This document shows, piece by piece, positions 1 through 7,277 of a DNA stretch of 64,000 bases. The position numbers and the translations under genes were made by a program. Where the stretch lies: positions 1 through 64,000 of the forward strand of contig MKVF01000030.1 in NCBI GenBank assembly GCA_001899145.1. The letters run 5' to 3'. This DNA is from Flavobacteriia bacterium 40-80. GTDB taxonomy: Bacteria; Bacteroidota; Bacteroidia; Flavobacteriales_D; Crocinitomicaceae. Every line of letters begins with the position of its first letter. The first letter of the stretch is position 1. Below the pieces are notes generated by a model. The model did no database searches, was not told where the DNA came from, and worked only from the letters and a program-made list of their open reading frames with translations.

Positions 1-164
1 AAAGTAAAGGCTTTACGAATCAGGCGTCAGATTGGGAGTTTGTCTTTCAGAAATCTTTTGAAGACAAATCTCATGCTTTGTCTTATGAACGTGAAATCAA
101 AAGCTGGAAATCAAGAAAAAAGATAGAAAAATTAATTGTGGAATCAGCGAAGATTTCGGGTTGA
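1..164 (+). CDS. GIY-YIG nuclease, 3' part only (window edge)
   Basis: C-terminal 53 or so codons of a GIY-YIG domain protein; the 5' part lies outside the window. It is almost the same DNA as 370-533: within 1-172 I see only three mismatches to 370-541 (positions 2, 4 and 104), and the one at 104 is synonymous (AGC/AGT). It ends with the same ISG-stop as the complete copy. Reading frame is intact as far as visible, so it is a tandem sister of the next gene rather than an obvious pseudogene. Small single-domain GIY-YIG proteins of this type have no established role in Flavobacteria. Confidence 0.8.
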   Translation, partial: SKGFTNQASDWEFVFQKSFEDKSHALSYEREIKSWKSRKKIEKLIVESAKISG

Positions 165-172
165 GCCGGTTT
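1..172 (+). repeat. Direct repeat, copy 1 of GIY-YIG unit
   Basis: Matches 370-541 with 3 mismatches in 172 bases; offset 369. Identity stops abruptly after the sequence GCCGGTTT (165-172), where copy 1 continues into tRNA-like sequence and copy 2 into unique DNA. Its left boundary is outside the window. Confidence 0.95.
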
Positions 173-230
173 GGAGCATTCCGATGCGTAGCAATCGGAA
201 GGGTCGGCGGTTCGAATCCGTCATTCCCCA
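163..230 (+). tRNA. tRNA-like 3' remnant (no acceptor 5' strand)
   Basis: The segment looks like a tRNA from the D-loop onward: GAGCCGGTTTGGAGC resembles a D arm, 183-200 forms an anticodon-like stem (TTCCGAT/ATCGGAA) with an 8-base loop, and 206-224 is a good T arm (GGCGG-TTCGAAT-CCGTC) followed by ATTCCCCA. The 5' acceptor strand that should pair with ATTCCCC (GGGGAAT) is missing; the end of the GIY-YIG gene sits there instead. The anticodon loop has the wrong size, so I do not assign an amino acid. Probably a tRNA-derived relic carried in the repeat unit. Confidence 0.55.
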
Positions 231-231
231 C

Positions 232-260
232 AAAAGCTTCACATTGTGAAGCTTTTTTTA
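232..260 (+). terminator. Rho-independent terminator after tRNA-like segment
   Basis: Perfect 11-bp stem AAAAGCTTCAC (232-242) / GTGAAGCTTTT (246-256), 3-base loop, then a T-rich tail. It lies immediately after the tRNA-like 3' end, as for a real tRNA transcript. The GTG at 246 is inside the stem and is therefore an unlikely start for the following gene. Confidence 0.8.
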
Positions 261-272
261 TTTATACTGCTT

Positions 273-533
273 ATGTTCTCTACCTACATCATCTATTCAC
301 AGACTGCTGATAAATATTATGTTGGCAGCTCTTCCAATCCTGAAGACCGTTTAAAAAAACACCGTAATAAGAATAAAGGCTTTACGAATCAGGCGTCAGA
401 TTGGGAGTTTGTCTTTCAGAAATCTTTTGAAGACAAATCTCATGCTTTGTCTTATGAACGTGAAATCAAAAGTTGGAAATCAAGAAAAAAGATAGAAAAA
501 TTAATTGTGGAATCAGCGAAGATTTCGGGTTGA
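273..533 (+). CDS. GIY-YIG domain nuclease family protein
   Basis: About 86 residues, the normal size for single-domain (UPF0213/URI-like) GIY-YIG proteins. The N-terminus carries the YII...YYVG pair that gives the family its name, followed by SSNPEDRLKKH (the conserved Arg region) and SYEREIKSWKSRKKIEKLI, with the Glu expected for metal binding. I start at the ATG at 273 (MFSTYIIYS) because family members begin just before this first strand; the upstream GTG at 246 lies in a terminator hairpin. The gene is flanked upstream by a tRNA-like segment and is a near copy of the gene cut by the left edge. Whether it acts on DNA in the cell (mobility, repair) is not known. Confidence 0.85.
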   Translation: MFSTYIIYSQTADKYYVGSSSNPEDRLKKHRNKNKGFTNQASDWEFVFQKSFEDKSHALSYEREIKSWKSRKKIEKLIVESAKISG

Positions 534-541
534 GCCGGTTT
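370..541 (+). repeat. Direct repeat, copy 2 of GIY-YIG unit
   Basis: Second copy of the 1-172 repeat, covering the 3' two thirds of the complete GIY-YIG gene and 8 bases past its stop codon. The low divergence, including a synonymous change, points to recent tandem duplication or gene conversion. Confidence 0.95.
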
Positions 542-561
542 ATTGTATCGGTAATAATCTA

Positions 562-1356
562 TCAGGAAGATGTATTTTTTCTTAGATCCGAAGGTCGGAT
601 TTTAGTGAATTCATGAAAAGTGTTACTGAAAGCGCCGAGTGTCTCATAACCGACAGAAAATGCTATTTCACTGAGAGTTTTATTTGTTTTGAGTATCAGT
701 TCAATTGCGTGTACCATCCGGAGGATTTTCAGGTATTGAAAGAAAGATACATTCATGTTGTGTCTGAATAATCGGGAAATAGAACGCTCGCTCATATTGA
801 ACCGAATACCCATTTCGGACAGGCAGATAGGTTTATCAATATTGTTTTCCAGATACTTTGTAATTTGTAACAGCCTACTGTCATTGGTAGTAGGCAGAAT
901 GATAGAAAGAGAATTTTGATTAAGTGTAGGCAGAATTTTTTTTAATGAGATCAGAAACTCAAAATTTTCATCTGTTTTGTCAACATGCTGTCCGTCCCAC
1001 CTCTCTGTATAATTAATCATTTGTATAATTAATTCATTTGCAGGATAAATTCCCAGTTTGTGATAAAATTCGTGTGGAGAGTTGGTTTCAGAGTAGAAAA
1101 AAAGAGAACGGAATACGGTTGCAGAATGGCTGACTTTTAACGTATGCGGAAGATGCTTTGGAATCCATAAATAATGTCTGGCAGGAACAACATATGTTTC
1201 ATAACCAACGGTGACATAGGCCACACCTCCTTCGACATAGCTCAACTGATCTTTTGTATGTTGATGCAAGGGAATGTGCTTTTCAGATTTTTCATGCACA
1301 ACAAATACAGTATCCGACAGCTTATCTATTTCCGGTAATGACGCGGTGAGGCCCAT
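562..1356 (-). CDS. AraC-family transcriptional regulator
   Basis: 264 residues: an N-terminal cupin-like sensor part (about 1-110, with HIPLHQHTKDQ typical of AraC_binding cupins) and a C-terminal double helix-turn-helix (about 165-260; CLSEMGIRFNMSERSISRLF and LSEIAFSVGYETLGAFSNTF, ending IRPSDLRK). It is divergent from the lipoprotein and exporter genes. The two operator-like modules at 1412 and 1997 have direct half-sites 21 bp apart, the geometry AraC dimers use, so I infer that this protein controls both transcription units. Its ligand is unknown; location next to an efflux system suggests a small exported compound. Family call is firm, target assignment is inference. Confidence 0.9.
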   Translation of the reverse strand: MGLTASLPEIDKLSDTVFVVHEKSEKHIPLHQHTKDQLSYVEGGVAYVTVGYETYVVPARHYLWIPKHLPHTLKVSHSATVFRSLFFYSETNSPHEFYHKLGIYPANELIIQMINYTERWDGQHVDKTDENFEFLISLKKILPTLNQNSLSIILPTTNDSRLLQITKYLENNIDKPICLSEMGIRFNMSERSISRLFRHNMNVSFFQYLKILRMVHAIELILKTNKTLSEIAFSVGYETLGAFSNTFHEFTKIRPSDLRKNTSS

Positions 1357-1411
1357 AATGTATAATTCAATTTAAACGAAAATAATCAGAACAAGTATAG
1401 ATAAATTATTT

Positions 1412-1478
1412 TGTCTGGAATGAATAAACTATTGTCTGTTTATATGAAATGTTGCTTTTATTTAATCAGGACATTTGC
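1412..1478 (+). promoter_or_regulatory. AraC-type operator-promoter module 1
   Basis: Direct half-sites TGTCTG at 1412 and 1433 (21 bp apart), then exactly 32 bp to GACATTTG (1470-1477), a one-off match to the flavobacterial -7 box TAnnTTTG. Module 2 at 1997 has the same parts at the same spacing. The shared core GGAATGAATAAACTATTGTC is identical in both. It lies between araC and the lipoprotein gene starting at 1531. The off-consensus -7 box fits an activator-dependent promoter. Confidence 0.75.
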
Positions 1479-1530
1479 TGCGCTTATAGAATTGCTATAA
1501 AGGATTTCAGAATCTCAAAATCAGTTTAGA

Positions 1531-1962
1531 ATGAAAAAGTATTTCGGGAATGCAGTAAAGAGCTTAATTTTTTCAATGGCTATAATGTTGATTTTTAATA
1601 GCTGTGAAAAGAGAAATTCGGTTTTTACTATGAAAGCCGTCAAATTGAATTTTTATGAAAAAGAGTACTTTCCGGAGCAGGATATATTTATAAAAGTAGT
1701 AAATAGTGATTCAGTTGTGCTGGTCTGTACGGAAAAATACAACAGCCTTTATACACTGCCGGTTACTTTTGGAATATCTCCCAGTTTAAAGGTACAGCTG
1801 TATAAAGAAAAGCCGCTTTCTGTCCAGCTATGGGGAGATTCATCCGGATGTATGGCTTCTTGTCCGATCCATATAGAAGAATATACCATATTATTTCCGA
1901 TTGATATGGAAGTGGGAGATGAGCAGGTCATCTTATCTGTGATGGGTACCTGGGCAAAATAA
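1531..1962 (+). CDS. Small secreted lipoprotein, unknown function
   Basis: 143 residues with a positively charged N-terminus, a hydrophobic stretch and a lipobox ending in Cys25 (LIFNSC), so probably an outer- or inner-membrane lipoprotein. The mature part has a Cys-containing segment (GCMASCPIHIEEY) and looks beta-rich; I do not recognise a named family. It has its own promoter module (1412-1478) and is followed by a second copy of that module 35 bases after its stop, so it appears co-regulated with, but separately transcribed from, the exporter operon. It could be an accessory sensor or periplasmic binding component; that is only a guess from position. Confidence 0.75.
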   Translation: MKKYFGNAVKSLIFSMAIMLIFNSCEKRNSVFTMKAVKLNFYEKEYFPEQDIFIKVVNSDSVVLVCTEKYNSLYTLPVTFGISPSLKVQLYKEKPLSVQLWGDSSGCMASCPIHIEEYTILFPIDMEVGDEQVILSVMGTWAK

Positions 1963-1996
1963 CATCCTGTCATTACTCTGATGAAATATCATTTTA

Positions 1997-2063
1997 TGTC
2001 CGGAATGAATAAACTATTGTCCGGTTATAAAAAATAGGCGATTGTATTAATAAAGACATTTGC
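1997..2063 (+). promoter_or_regulatory. AraC-type operator-promoter module 2
   Basis: Half-sites TGTCCGG at 1997 and 2018, again 21 bp apart, then 32 bp to GACATTTG at 2055-2062. Directly upstream of the TolC-like gene. Because the -7 box covers 2055-2062, a start codon at 2060 for that gene is excluded and transcription should begin near 2070, about 20 bases before the ATG at 2090. Confidence 0.75.
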
Positions 2064-2089
2064 CAACAACAAATAATTCAGAAAAAGAT

Positions 2090-3415
2090 ATGTGGCACCA
2101 TGTTATATGGAGTGTATTTTTAACAACAGGTACAATTGATGGTTACCGGCTTTTGGCAGCAGAAACAGATACGATTAAAATTTCTCTTTCAGAAGTGTGG
2201 GAAAAGGCGGAAGAACACAGCCGGGAGATCAGAATCAAAGAGATGGAAGTGAAAATCAGCGAGGAAGAGGTCAAAGATGTGAAAATGGAACGGCTTCCCG
2301 AAATAGGTTTGAAAGGTACTTACGAAAGAGCCAGTAATATTCCTATATATGATAACGGGCTCTTTAATCGCCCATCTTATCATGAAGTGATAAGAAATTT
2401 GTATAAAGTGAGTGCAGACCTGTATCTGAATATTTATAATGGTAATAAGCTCAACCTTCAGATTAAACAGGAAAAAATCCTCCATGAGATCGCGGTGATA
2501 AGAAAGGATGAAACAGTATCTGAGATCCGGTATCAGGCAGCAGCGTTATATCTGGAGCTTCAGAAACTGGCCATATTTAATGAGCTGATAAAAGAAGACA
2601 TTATAGAGAAGGATAAGCAGCTGCAGGAAATAAAATCCTTCAAAAAACACGGAACCGCACTGGAAAATGATGTGCTGAAAGCCGAGTTGGACTTTTCAAA
2701 AAGAAAGTTGCTGCAGATTCAGATCGCTAACGATATTCAGATTGTAACACAAAAGCTGAATATTATAATCGGGCTGCTTGATAATACCGTGCTGATTCCT
2801 GAAATTTTCACATTATCTCAGGAAAATGAATCAGATACTTACGAGAAGTTCCTGGCTGAAGCATTTGACCATTCTTATTCCTATAATATCTCTGGACAAC
2901 AGGTGCTGTTAAGTGAGCTGAATCTGAAACAGGTAAAAGCTAACGTCAGGCCTAAGCTTGGACTGACGGGTGATTTCTATTATATGAATCCTCAGATTTT
3001 TCTGTTTCCCTATAATCCCTATTGGTATTCGCTTGGATTAGTAGGGTTGAAAGCGTCATTGCCGATTTCCGAATTTTATCACAATATCCATAAGAAGCGG
3101 GCTGCTCAATTGGAAATTGAAAAAGAGCATGAAGCACATAAAAACGAGGAAGATCATATACGTCAGAAGATCAATGAGGCCTATTTGAAATACAAAGAGC
3201 TTTTAATCGCCGTGGAAGTATCTGCGGTCAATTTGAAGCGTGCGGAGGAAAATGCAAGAATCATGAAAAGCAATTATTTCAATCAGACGGTGCTGATAAC
3301 CGATCTTCTGGATGCGGATGTCCAGGTATTGCAGGCCAAATTTGAATTGAAAACAATGATGATCGAAGCACAGAGCAAATATTATCTCTTACTTAATATA
3401 ACCGGAAAACTTTAG
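2090..3415 (+). CDS. TolC-family outer membrane efflux protein
   Basis: About 441 residues. After a hydrophobic N-terminal segment (MWHHVIWSVFLTTG, a probable export signal) come the two long alpha-helical repeats of the outer membrane efflux protein family: ISLSEVWEKAEEHSREIRIKEMEVKIS near the start, a central YKVSADLYLNIYNGNKL strand/turn, and the second half ending in ITDLLDADVQVLQAKFELK, the typical TolC/OEP C-terminal motif. It would form the outer-membrane channel for the HlyD-like adaptor and MFS pump encoded directly downstream. Start set at ATG 2090 since the reading frame upstream overlaps the promoter module. Confidence 0.9.
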   Translation: MWHHVIWSVFLTTGTIDGYRLLAAETDTIKISLSEVWEKAEEHSREIRIKEMEVKISEEEVKDVKMERLPEIGLKGTYERASNIPIYDNGLFNRPSYHEVIRNLYKVSADLYLNIYNGNKLNLQIKQEKILHEIAVIRKDETVSEIRYQAAALYLELQKLAIFNELIKEDIIEKDKQLQEIKSFKKHGTALENDVLKAELDFSKRKLLQIQIANDIQIVTQKLNIIIGLLDNTVLIPEIFTLSQENESDTYEKFLAEAFDHSYSYNISGQQVLLSELNLKQVKANVRPKLGLTGDFYYMNPQIFLFPYNPYWYSLGLVGLKASLPISEFYHNIHKKRAAQLEIEKEHEAHKNEEDHIRQKINEAYLKYKELLIAVEVSAVNLKRAEENARIMKSNYFNQTVLITDLLDADVQVLQAKFELKTMMIEAQSKYYLLLNITGKL

Positions 3416-3419
3416 ATAA

Positions 3420-4472
3420 ATGAAAGCAAAATATACCGTTACAGACAGGATAATCACCAAAATTACAGGATGGATCGCAGGTATTATTATTTTCGGATTA
3501 TTCATCTGGGGAATTTATACTATCTGGGAATTAAATCACTATGAATATACCAATGATGCACAGGTGCAGGAGTATGTTAATCCGGTTATTTCGAGGGCAG
3601 ATGGCTTTATTGTAGCAGTTAAGTTTGAAGAAAATCAACAGGTTAAAAAAGGAGATACTTTGTTACTGATAGATAACCGCGAATATGTGATCCAGCAGAG
3701 ACAGACAGAAGCAGCGATTGAAAAAGAGAAAGCACGCCTGCTGGTGCTGGAAAGTAATATTCATACCCTGGAAAAGCTGGCTTCTTCCGAGAAAGCGCAG
3801 ATCAATGTAAGAAAAGCGAGAGTATGGAAGCAAGAGCTGGAGAATACGAGATATGAAAATCTATATCAGAATGAGTCCGCGACAAAACAGCAATTAGAGG
3901 ATGTTCAGGCAACACTGCAAGTCTGTAATAACGATTACCTTGCATCAATAGACAGCTATGAGGCGGCAGTTGCTAAGATCAATGATGTAAAAGCGGAAAT
4001 AGCAGTTGTCAGATCAGAGATTTCCCGGCTGAATGCGTTGCTGGACAGACATAAGCTGGATGTAAGCTATACCGTTATCACGGCATCCTACGACGGAAGA
4101 ATGGGAAGGAGAATTATAGAAGTAGGCCAGATGATCAATGTGGGAGAAGTGCTGGCTTTCATCGTTAACAACGAAACGGATAAATGGATAGTCGCCAATT
4201 ATAAGGAAACGCAGATAGAAAACATGCATTTGGGTGATAAGGCGGAGCTGGTGGTGGATGCCTATCCTAAAAAGAAATTCAAAGGAACAATCATTTCTTT
4301 CTCTCCGGCAACGGGCTCTGCTTTTTCACTGCTTCCTCCGGATAATTCAACCGGGAACTTTGTGAAAATAGTACAAAGAGTCCCTGTGCGGATCAGGGTG
4401 GACGGAACGCCGGAAGAGCTGGAACTGTTAAAAGTCGGAATGAATGTCAATGTTTATATACCAATAAAGTGA
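3420..4472 (+). CDS. HlyD/EmrA-family membrane fusion protein
   Basis: 350 residues: one N-terminal membrane helix (about 17-36), the conserved TNDAQVQEYVNPVISRADG motif after it, a first half-lipoyl domain, a long coiled coil (about 95-205), the second lipoyl half (YDGRMGRR...VGQMINVGE) and a C-terminal beta-barrel ending KVGMNVNVYIP. This is the periplasmic adaptor that joins the inner-membrane pump to the TolC-like channel. It starts 5 bases after the TolC stop and overlaps the next gene by 4 bases (GTGA), so the three are translated as one operon. EmrA-like partners pump hydrophobic drugs or metabolites; substrate here unknown. Confidence 0.92.
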   Translation: MKAKYTVTDRIITKITGWIAGIIIFGLFIWGIYTIWELNHYEYTNDAQVQEYVNPVISRADGFIVAVKFEENQQVKKGDTLLLIDNREYVIQQRQTEAAIEKEKARLLVLESNIHTLEKLASSEKAQINVRKARVWKQELENTRYENLYQNESATKQQLEDVQATLQVCNNDYLASIDSYEAAVAKINDVKAEIAVVRSEISRLNALLDRHKLDVSYTVITASYDGRMGRRIIEVGQMINVGEVLAFIVNNETDKWIVANYKETQIENMHLGDKAELVVDAYPKKKFKGTIISFSPATGSAFSLLPPDNSTGNFVKIVQRVPVRIRVDGTPEELELLKVGMNVNVYIPIK

Positions 4473-6061
4473 TAAATAACTTTCTCCCGATATTCAGAGA
4501 ATGGGTACCTGAATGGTTAATAAAGCTCATTTTATACAGCTTGTTGCTGCCAAGTATTGTGCTGTTTTTTTTACCCTTGGCCAACATCAATGCGGCAGCA
4601 GGTTATTACGGCAGTGAACCTGCCGACATTCAATTTGCTGTCGCATTATTTTATGCGGGATATGCTGGATTCTATTCGCTGGAGAGACGATTCTTCTTTT
4701 ATTTCGCCCTCAAAGAATACTTTATTCTCCTGGTATTTCTGAATATTCTTACGGCTTATCTCTGTTATGCAACCAACGTTCTGTCCGTATTTTTACCGGT
4801 ACGGTTTATCCAGGGAATGTTATTTGCGAGTACTGTAAATCTTTCCTTGTCAGTAATGTTTACGCGGCTAAAAACGGAACAGGCAAGAGAGATCAGTTTT
4901 TCGGTATTTTTCGGAACACTGCTATGTGCGCTGCCTTTCAACAATTTTGTTACGGCGGAAATGATAGATTCATTCAATTTCAATATCGTCTATAAAGGAG
5001 CGCTGTTTTCCTACCTTCCCGGGCTGTTTATGCTGCTTATCTCAATGAACAGTGCCCGGCTGAATTTAAAATTTCCTTTGTACCATATGGACTGGCAAAG
5101 CTTTATTCTTTATACGCTCATATTGATCTTGATCGGTTATTGCATGATTTACGGACAAGAGTACTATTGGCTATCCGATAAGAGAATAAAGCTGAGCGTG
5201 ATCTCATTGGGTTTGTTGTTTGTGCTTTATTATTTGAGGCAAAAGCACATGAAACGCCCCTATATTGATCTGAGCATTGTAAAATACAGGAACTTTATAA
5301 TCAGCATTCTGCTTTTATTTATCATGTACATCTGCCGGTTTGCCCTTATTGCAACGAATAATTATTTTTCAGGAGTGCTGAAATTTGATCCGTTCCATGT
5401 CTCTTATATTAATCTGTTCAATTTTTGGGGAATTGTTACGGGAGTTATTATAAGCTGTGTATTGATTTTACAGCGGAAAAAAGTTCGCTACCTGTGGTTA
5501 GCCGGTTTTGGCATATTGCTGATTTTTCATATCTGGATGTTTTATCTTTTTGATATTTACGCGAACGAGTTCAATTACTTTGTTCCTTTATTTTTACAAG
5601 GTTTGGGAGTAGGTATTATCATGGTTCCGACAATTGTTTATGCAATATCTTCCGTACCGCTGAGATTTGGTATTTCAGCTTCCGCTATTGGTTTGACAGT
5701 CCGCTATTTGGGATTCTGTGTGAGCATAGGAATAATGAACTATTGTGAGCTCTTCGAAAAAAGCCGCCATTTTAATGCTTTCCAGGATAAAATCGCGACA
5801 AATGTACCGGTTGTTTTGCAAACACTCGATATTTACCAGGCAAGCCTTCTGAAAAAAGGCCTGATGGCTGCTCATCCGGAAAAAGCAGCTGATAAGTTGC
5901 TGGTCAATTCGATAAATGCCCAGGATCACCTGCGTTACGCAATGGATTATTATGAGATTATCTCTTATTTGCTGATTGCGACGATTTTATTTATCGGAAT
6001 TATTCCCTATCTGAGAAAAACAAGGATTTATCTTAAATCGAAATTTCTTTCACCTGCATAA
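4469..6061 (+). CDS. MFS transporter, DHA2/EmrB-like
   Basis: 530 residues, almost entirely hydrophobic with 12-14 predicted membrane helices, consistent with 14-helix DHA2 drug:proton antiporters (EmrB). It starts with GTG at 4469, overlapping the HlyD stop codon (GTGA); no better start follows before the first helix. A loop of about 50 residues with charged sequence (EKSRHFNAFQDKI to HPEKAADKL) precedes the last helix, as in EmrB relatives. Together with the preceding genes it forms a complete tripartite exporter. The family match is by layout and hydrophobic pattern; residue-level motifs are weak, so the substrate cannot be told. Confidence 0.85.
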   Translation: MINNFLPIFREWVPEWLIKLILYSLLLPSIVLFFLPLANINAAAGYYGSEPADIQFAVALFYAGYAGFYSLERRFFFYFALKEYFILLVFLNILTAYLCYATNVLSVFLPVRFIQGMLFASTVNLSLSVMFTRLKTEQAREISFSVFFGTLLCALPFNNFVTAEMIDSFNFNIVYKGALFSYLPGLFMLLISMNSARLNLKFPLYHMDWQSFILYTLILILIGYCMIYGQEYYWLSDKRIKLSVISLGLLFVLYYLRQKHMKRPYIDLSIVKYRNFIISILLLFIMYICRFALIATNNYFSGVLKFDPFHVSYINLFNFWGIVTGVIISCVLILQRKKVRYLWLAGFGILLIFHIWMFYLFDIYANEFNYFVPLFLQGLGVGIIMVPTIVYAISSVPLRFGISASAIGLTVRYLGFCVSIGIMNYCELFEKSRHFNAFQDKIATNVPVVLQTLDIYQASLLKKGLMAAHPEKAADKLLVNSINAQDHLRYAMDYYEIISYLLIATILFIGIIPYLRKTRIYLKSKFLSPA

Positions 6062-6070
6062 GCTGATATT

Positions 6071-6424
6071 ATGGAACATCAAATTTTTATTAAGAGAATA
6101 TATTGTGAGAAAGAGGAAAAAGATGGTTACAGAATGCTTGTGGACAAACTTTGGCCCCGTGGAATATCTAAGGCAGCATGCGCTTTGGACGAATGGAACA
6201 AGGAAATTGCCCCGTCCGCAGCACTTCGTAAATGGTTTGATCATGATCCGGAAAAATTTAAAAAGTTTTCTGAACTCTATGTGGAAGAGCTGCTGAATAA
6301 GAAAGAGGAGCTGCTAAGAATTAAAGATATAACCGCGTTGCAAAATCTCACATTACTGTACGCTGCGAAAAATACAACCGTTAATCACGCCCGGGTATTA
6401 GTGAGTGTCCTGGAAAAAATTTAA
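6071..6424 (+). CDS. DUF488 family protein (YeaO-like)
   Basis: 117 residues matching DUF488: an N-terminal IKRIYCEKEEKDGYRMLVD strand, the signature LWPRGISK and the later WFDHDPEKF motif, then a final strand with LTLLYAAKN and NHA. The gene begins 10 bases after the MFS stop on the same strand and is followed 4 bases later by the next gene, so it appears to belong to the exporter operon. DUF488 proteins lack an agreed biochemical function; they are often found with stress or redox genes. Confidence 0.88.
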   Translation: MEHQIFIKRIYCEKEEKDGYRMLVDKLWPRGISKAACALDEWNKEIAPSAALRKWFDHDPEKFKKFSELYVEELLNKKEELLRIKDITALQNLTLLYAAKNTTVNHARVLVSVLEKI

Positions 6425-6428
6425 AATT

Positions 6429-6905
6429 ATGGAAGATAAAACTGAAGAACAGGTTCTCTGCATTTTTGATCAGGAATATCGGAAGGGACTGCTTCTTTGC
6501 TGGAAAATCAGAGAAGGATTCCGTCACAATGTATCAATAAGCAGAATTCAAAAGTATGTGAGCTGGTATTGGAGAAATCATCTGAAAGTACTGTTTGAAG
6601 CAGAAGAGAAATATATTTTTTCTGCTTTTCCTTCGGAAGATAAGCAGCGTAAAAAAGCGTTTTCCAAACACAGAAAGCTCCAAAAGCTGTTCGAGGAAAA
6701 CAGAGAAGCTGAGTTCCTGAAATCACTGATTCTTATTGAAGAAGAGCTGGAGCTTCATATCCGCTTTGTGGAAAAAGAACTGCTGGAGCTATTCAGAGAA
6801 AAAATAACTCCCGAAGAGATCAGGGAAATCGAGCTGCACTTTTTTTCAAAGAAAAATAGTAACGACTGGAAAGATAATTTCTGGAACAACAGAAAGGCTT
6901 TATAG
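6429..6905 (+). CDS. Hemerythrin-like HHE-domain protein, degenerate metal site
   Basis: About 158 residues. The pattern GLLLCWKIREGF, then NHLKVLFEAEEKYIF, KHRKLQKLF and LELHIRFVEKELL follows the four-helix hemerythrin/HHE domain, with H...E, H and HxxxE ligands present in helices 2-4. The first helix, where relatives usually have a His cluster before GLLLCW, reads DQEYRKG with no His, so the di-iron site may be incomplete. ATG 6429 chosen, 4 bases after the DUF488 stop; an upstream GTG would overlap that gene. The gene ends before the palindromic terminator at 7001. Role in sensing or scavenging O2/NO is known for relatives only. Confidence 0.75.
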   Translation: MEDKTEEQVLCIFDQEYRKGLLLCWKIREGFRHNVSISRIQKYVSWYWRNHLKVLFEAEEKYIFSAFPSEDKQRKKAFSKHRKLQKLFEENREAEFLKSLILIEEELELHIRFVEKELLELFREKITPEEIREIELHFFSKKNSNDWKDNFWNNRKAL

Positions 6906-7000
6906 AAACACACTGCAAAAAGTAGCAGTAGTATTTTCTTCTGTAAGTGGATTGAATTTGATTCTTAAGATTGGATTATAATTTTTCATTTCAATAAACA

Positions 7001-7030
7001 AAAAAAGAGATTCAATTGAATCTCTTTTTT
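7001..7030. terminator. Bidirectional terminator between hemerythrin-like gene and tRNA-His
   Basis: A perfect 30-base palindrome: six A, GAGATTCAA, TTGAATCTC, six T. It gives a GC-containing stem followed by a T run on either strand, so it can end both the exporter/stress operon from the left and the tRNA-His transcript from the right. Confidence 0.85.
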
Positions 7031-7038
7031 GCGTTTAG

Positions 7039-7113
<75 letters not shown>

Positions 7114-7127
7114 GTGTTTTGAGGTTG

Positions 7128-7157
7128 CAAATCTAACTAATTTATTCAGTTTTGCAA
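7128..7157 (-). promoter_or_regulatory. Promoter of tRNA-His
   Basis: Minus strand TAGATTTG (7128-7135) matches the Bacteroidota -7 box TAnnTTTG; a TTG -33 element lies 19 bases upstream (7155-7157). The distance to the tRNA 5' end is about 14 bases. Confidence 0.75.
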
Positions 7158-7231
7158 TGGATTTATTGAAAAAAGTCAAAAAATATTTTTTGTTGTGAAA
7201 TTCATTGTTAATAAAACAGATCAGACATTGA

Positions 7232-7261
7232 TTGCTATGAGGAAGTGACGTATTATATTTG
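7232..7261 (+). promoter_or_regulatory. Promoter of Gfo/Idh/MocA operon
   Basis: TTG at 7232-7234, 19-base spacer, TATATTTG (TAnnTTTG) at 7254-7261. Transcription should begin near 7268, which supports translation from ATG 7278 and excludes the GTG at 7245. Confidence 0.7.
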
Positions 7262-7277
7262 TGGAAAATACGCACAG

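Noticed and set aside
163-230. Functional complete tRNA
   Set aside because: The 5' acceptor strand is missing and the anticodon loop has 8 bases; treated as a relic.
246-272. GTG start at 246 for the GIY-YIG gene
   Set aside because: It is part of the terminator stem; family proteins start near MFSTYIIYS at 273.
2060-2089. Upstream start (TTG 2060) for the TolC-like gene
   Set aside because: It lies in the -7 box of the exporter promoter; the ATG at 2090 begins a plausible signal segment.
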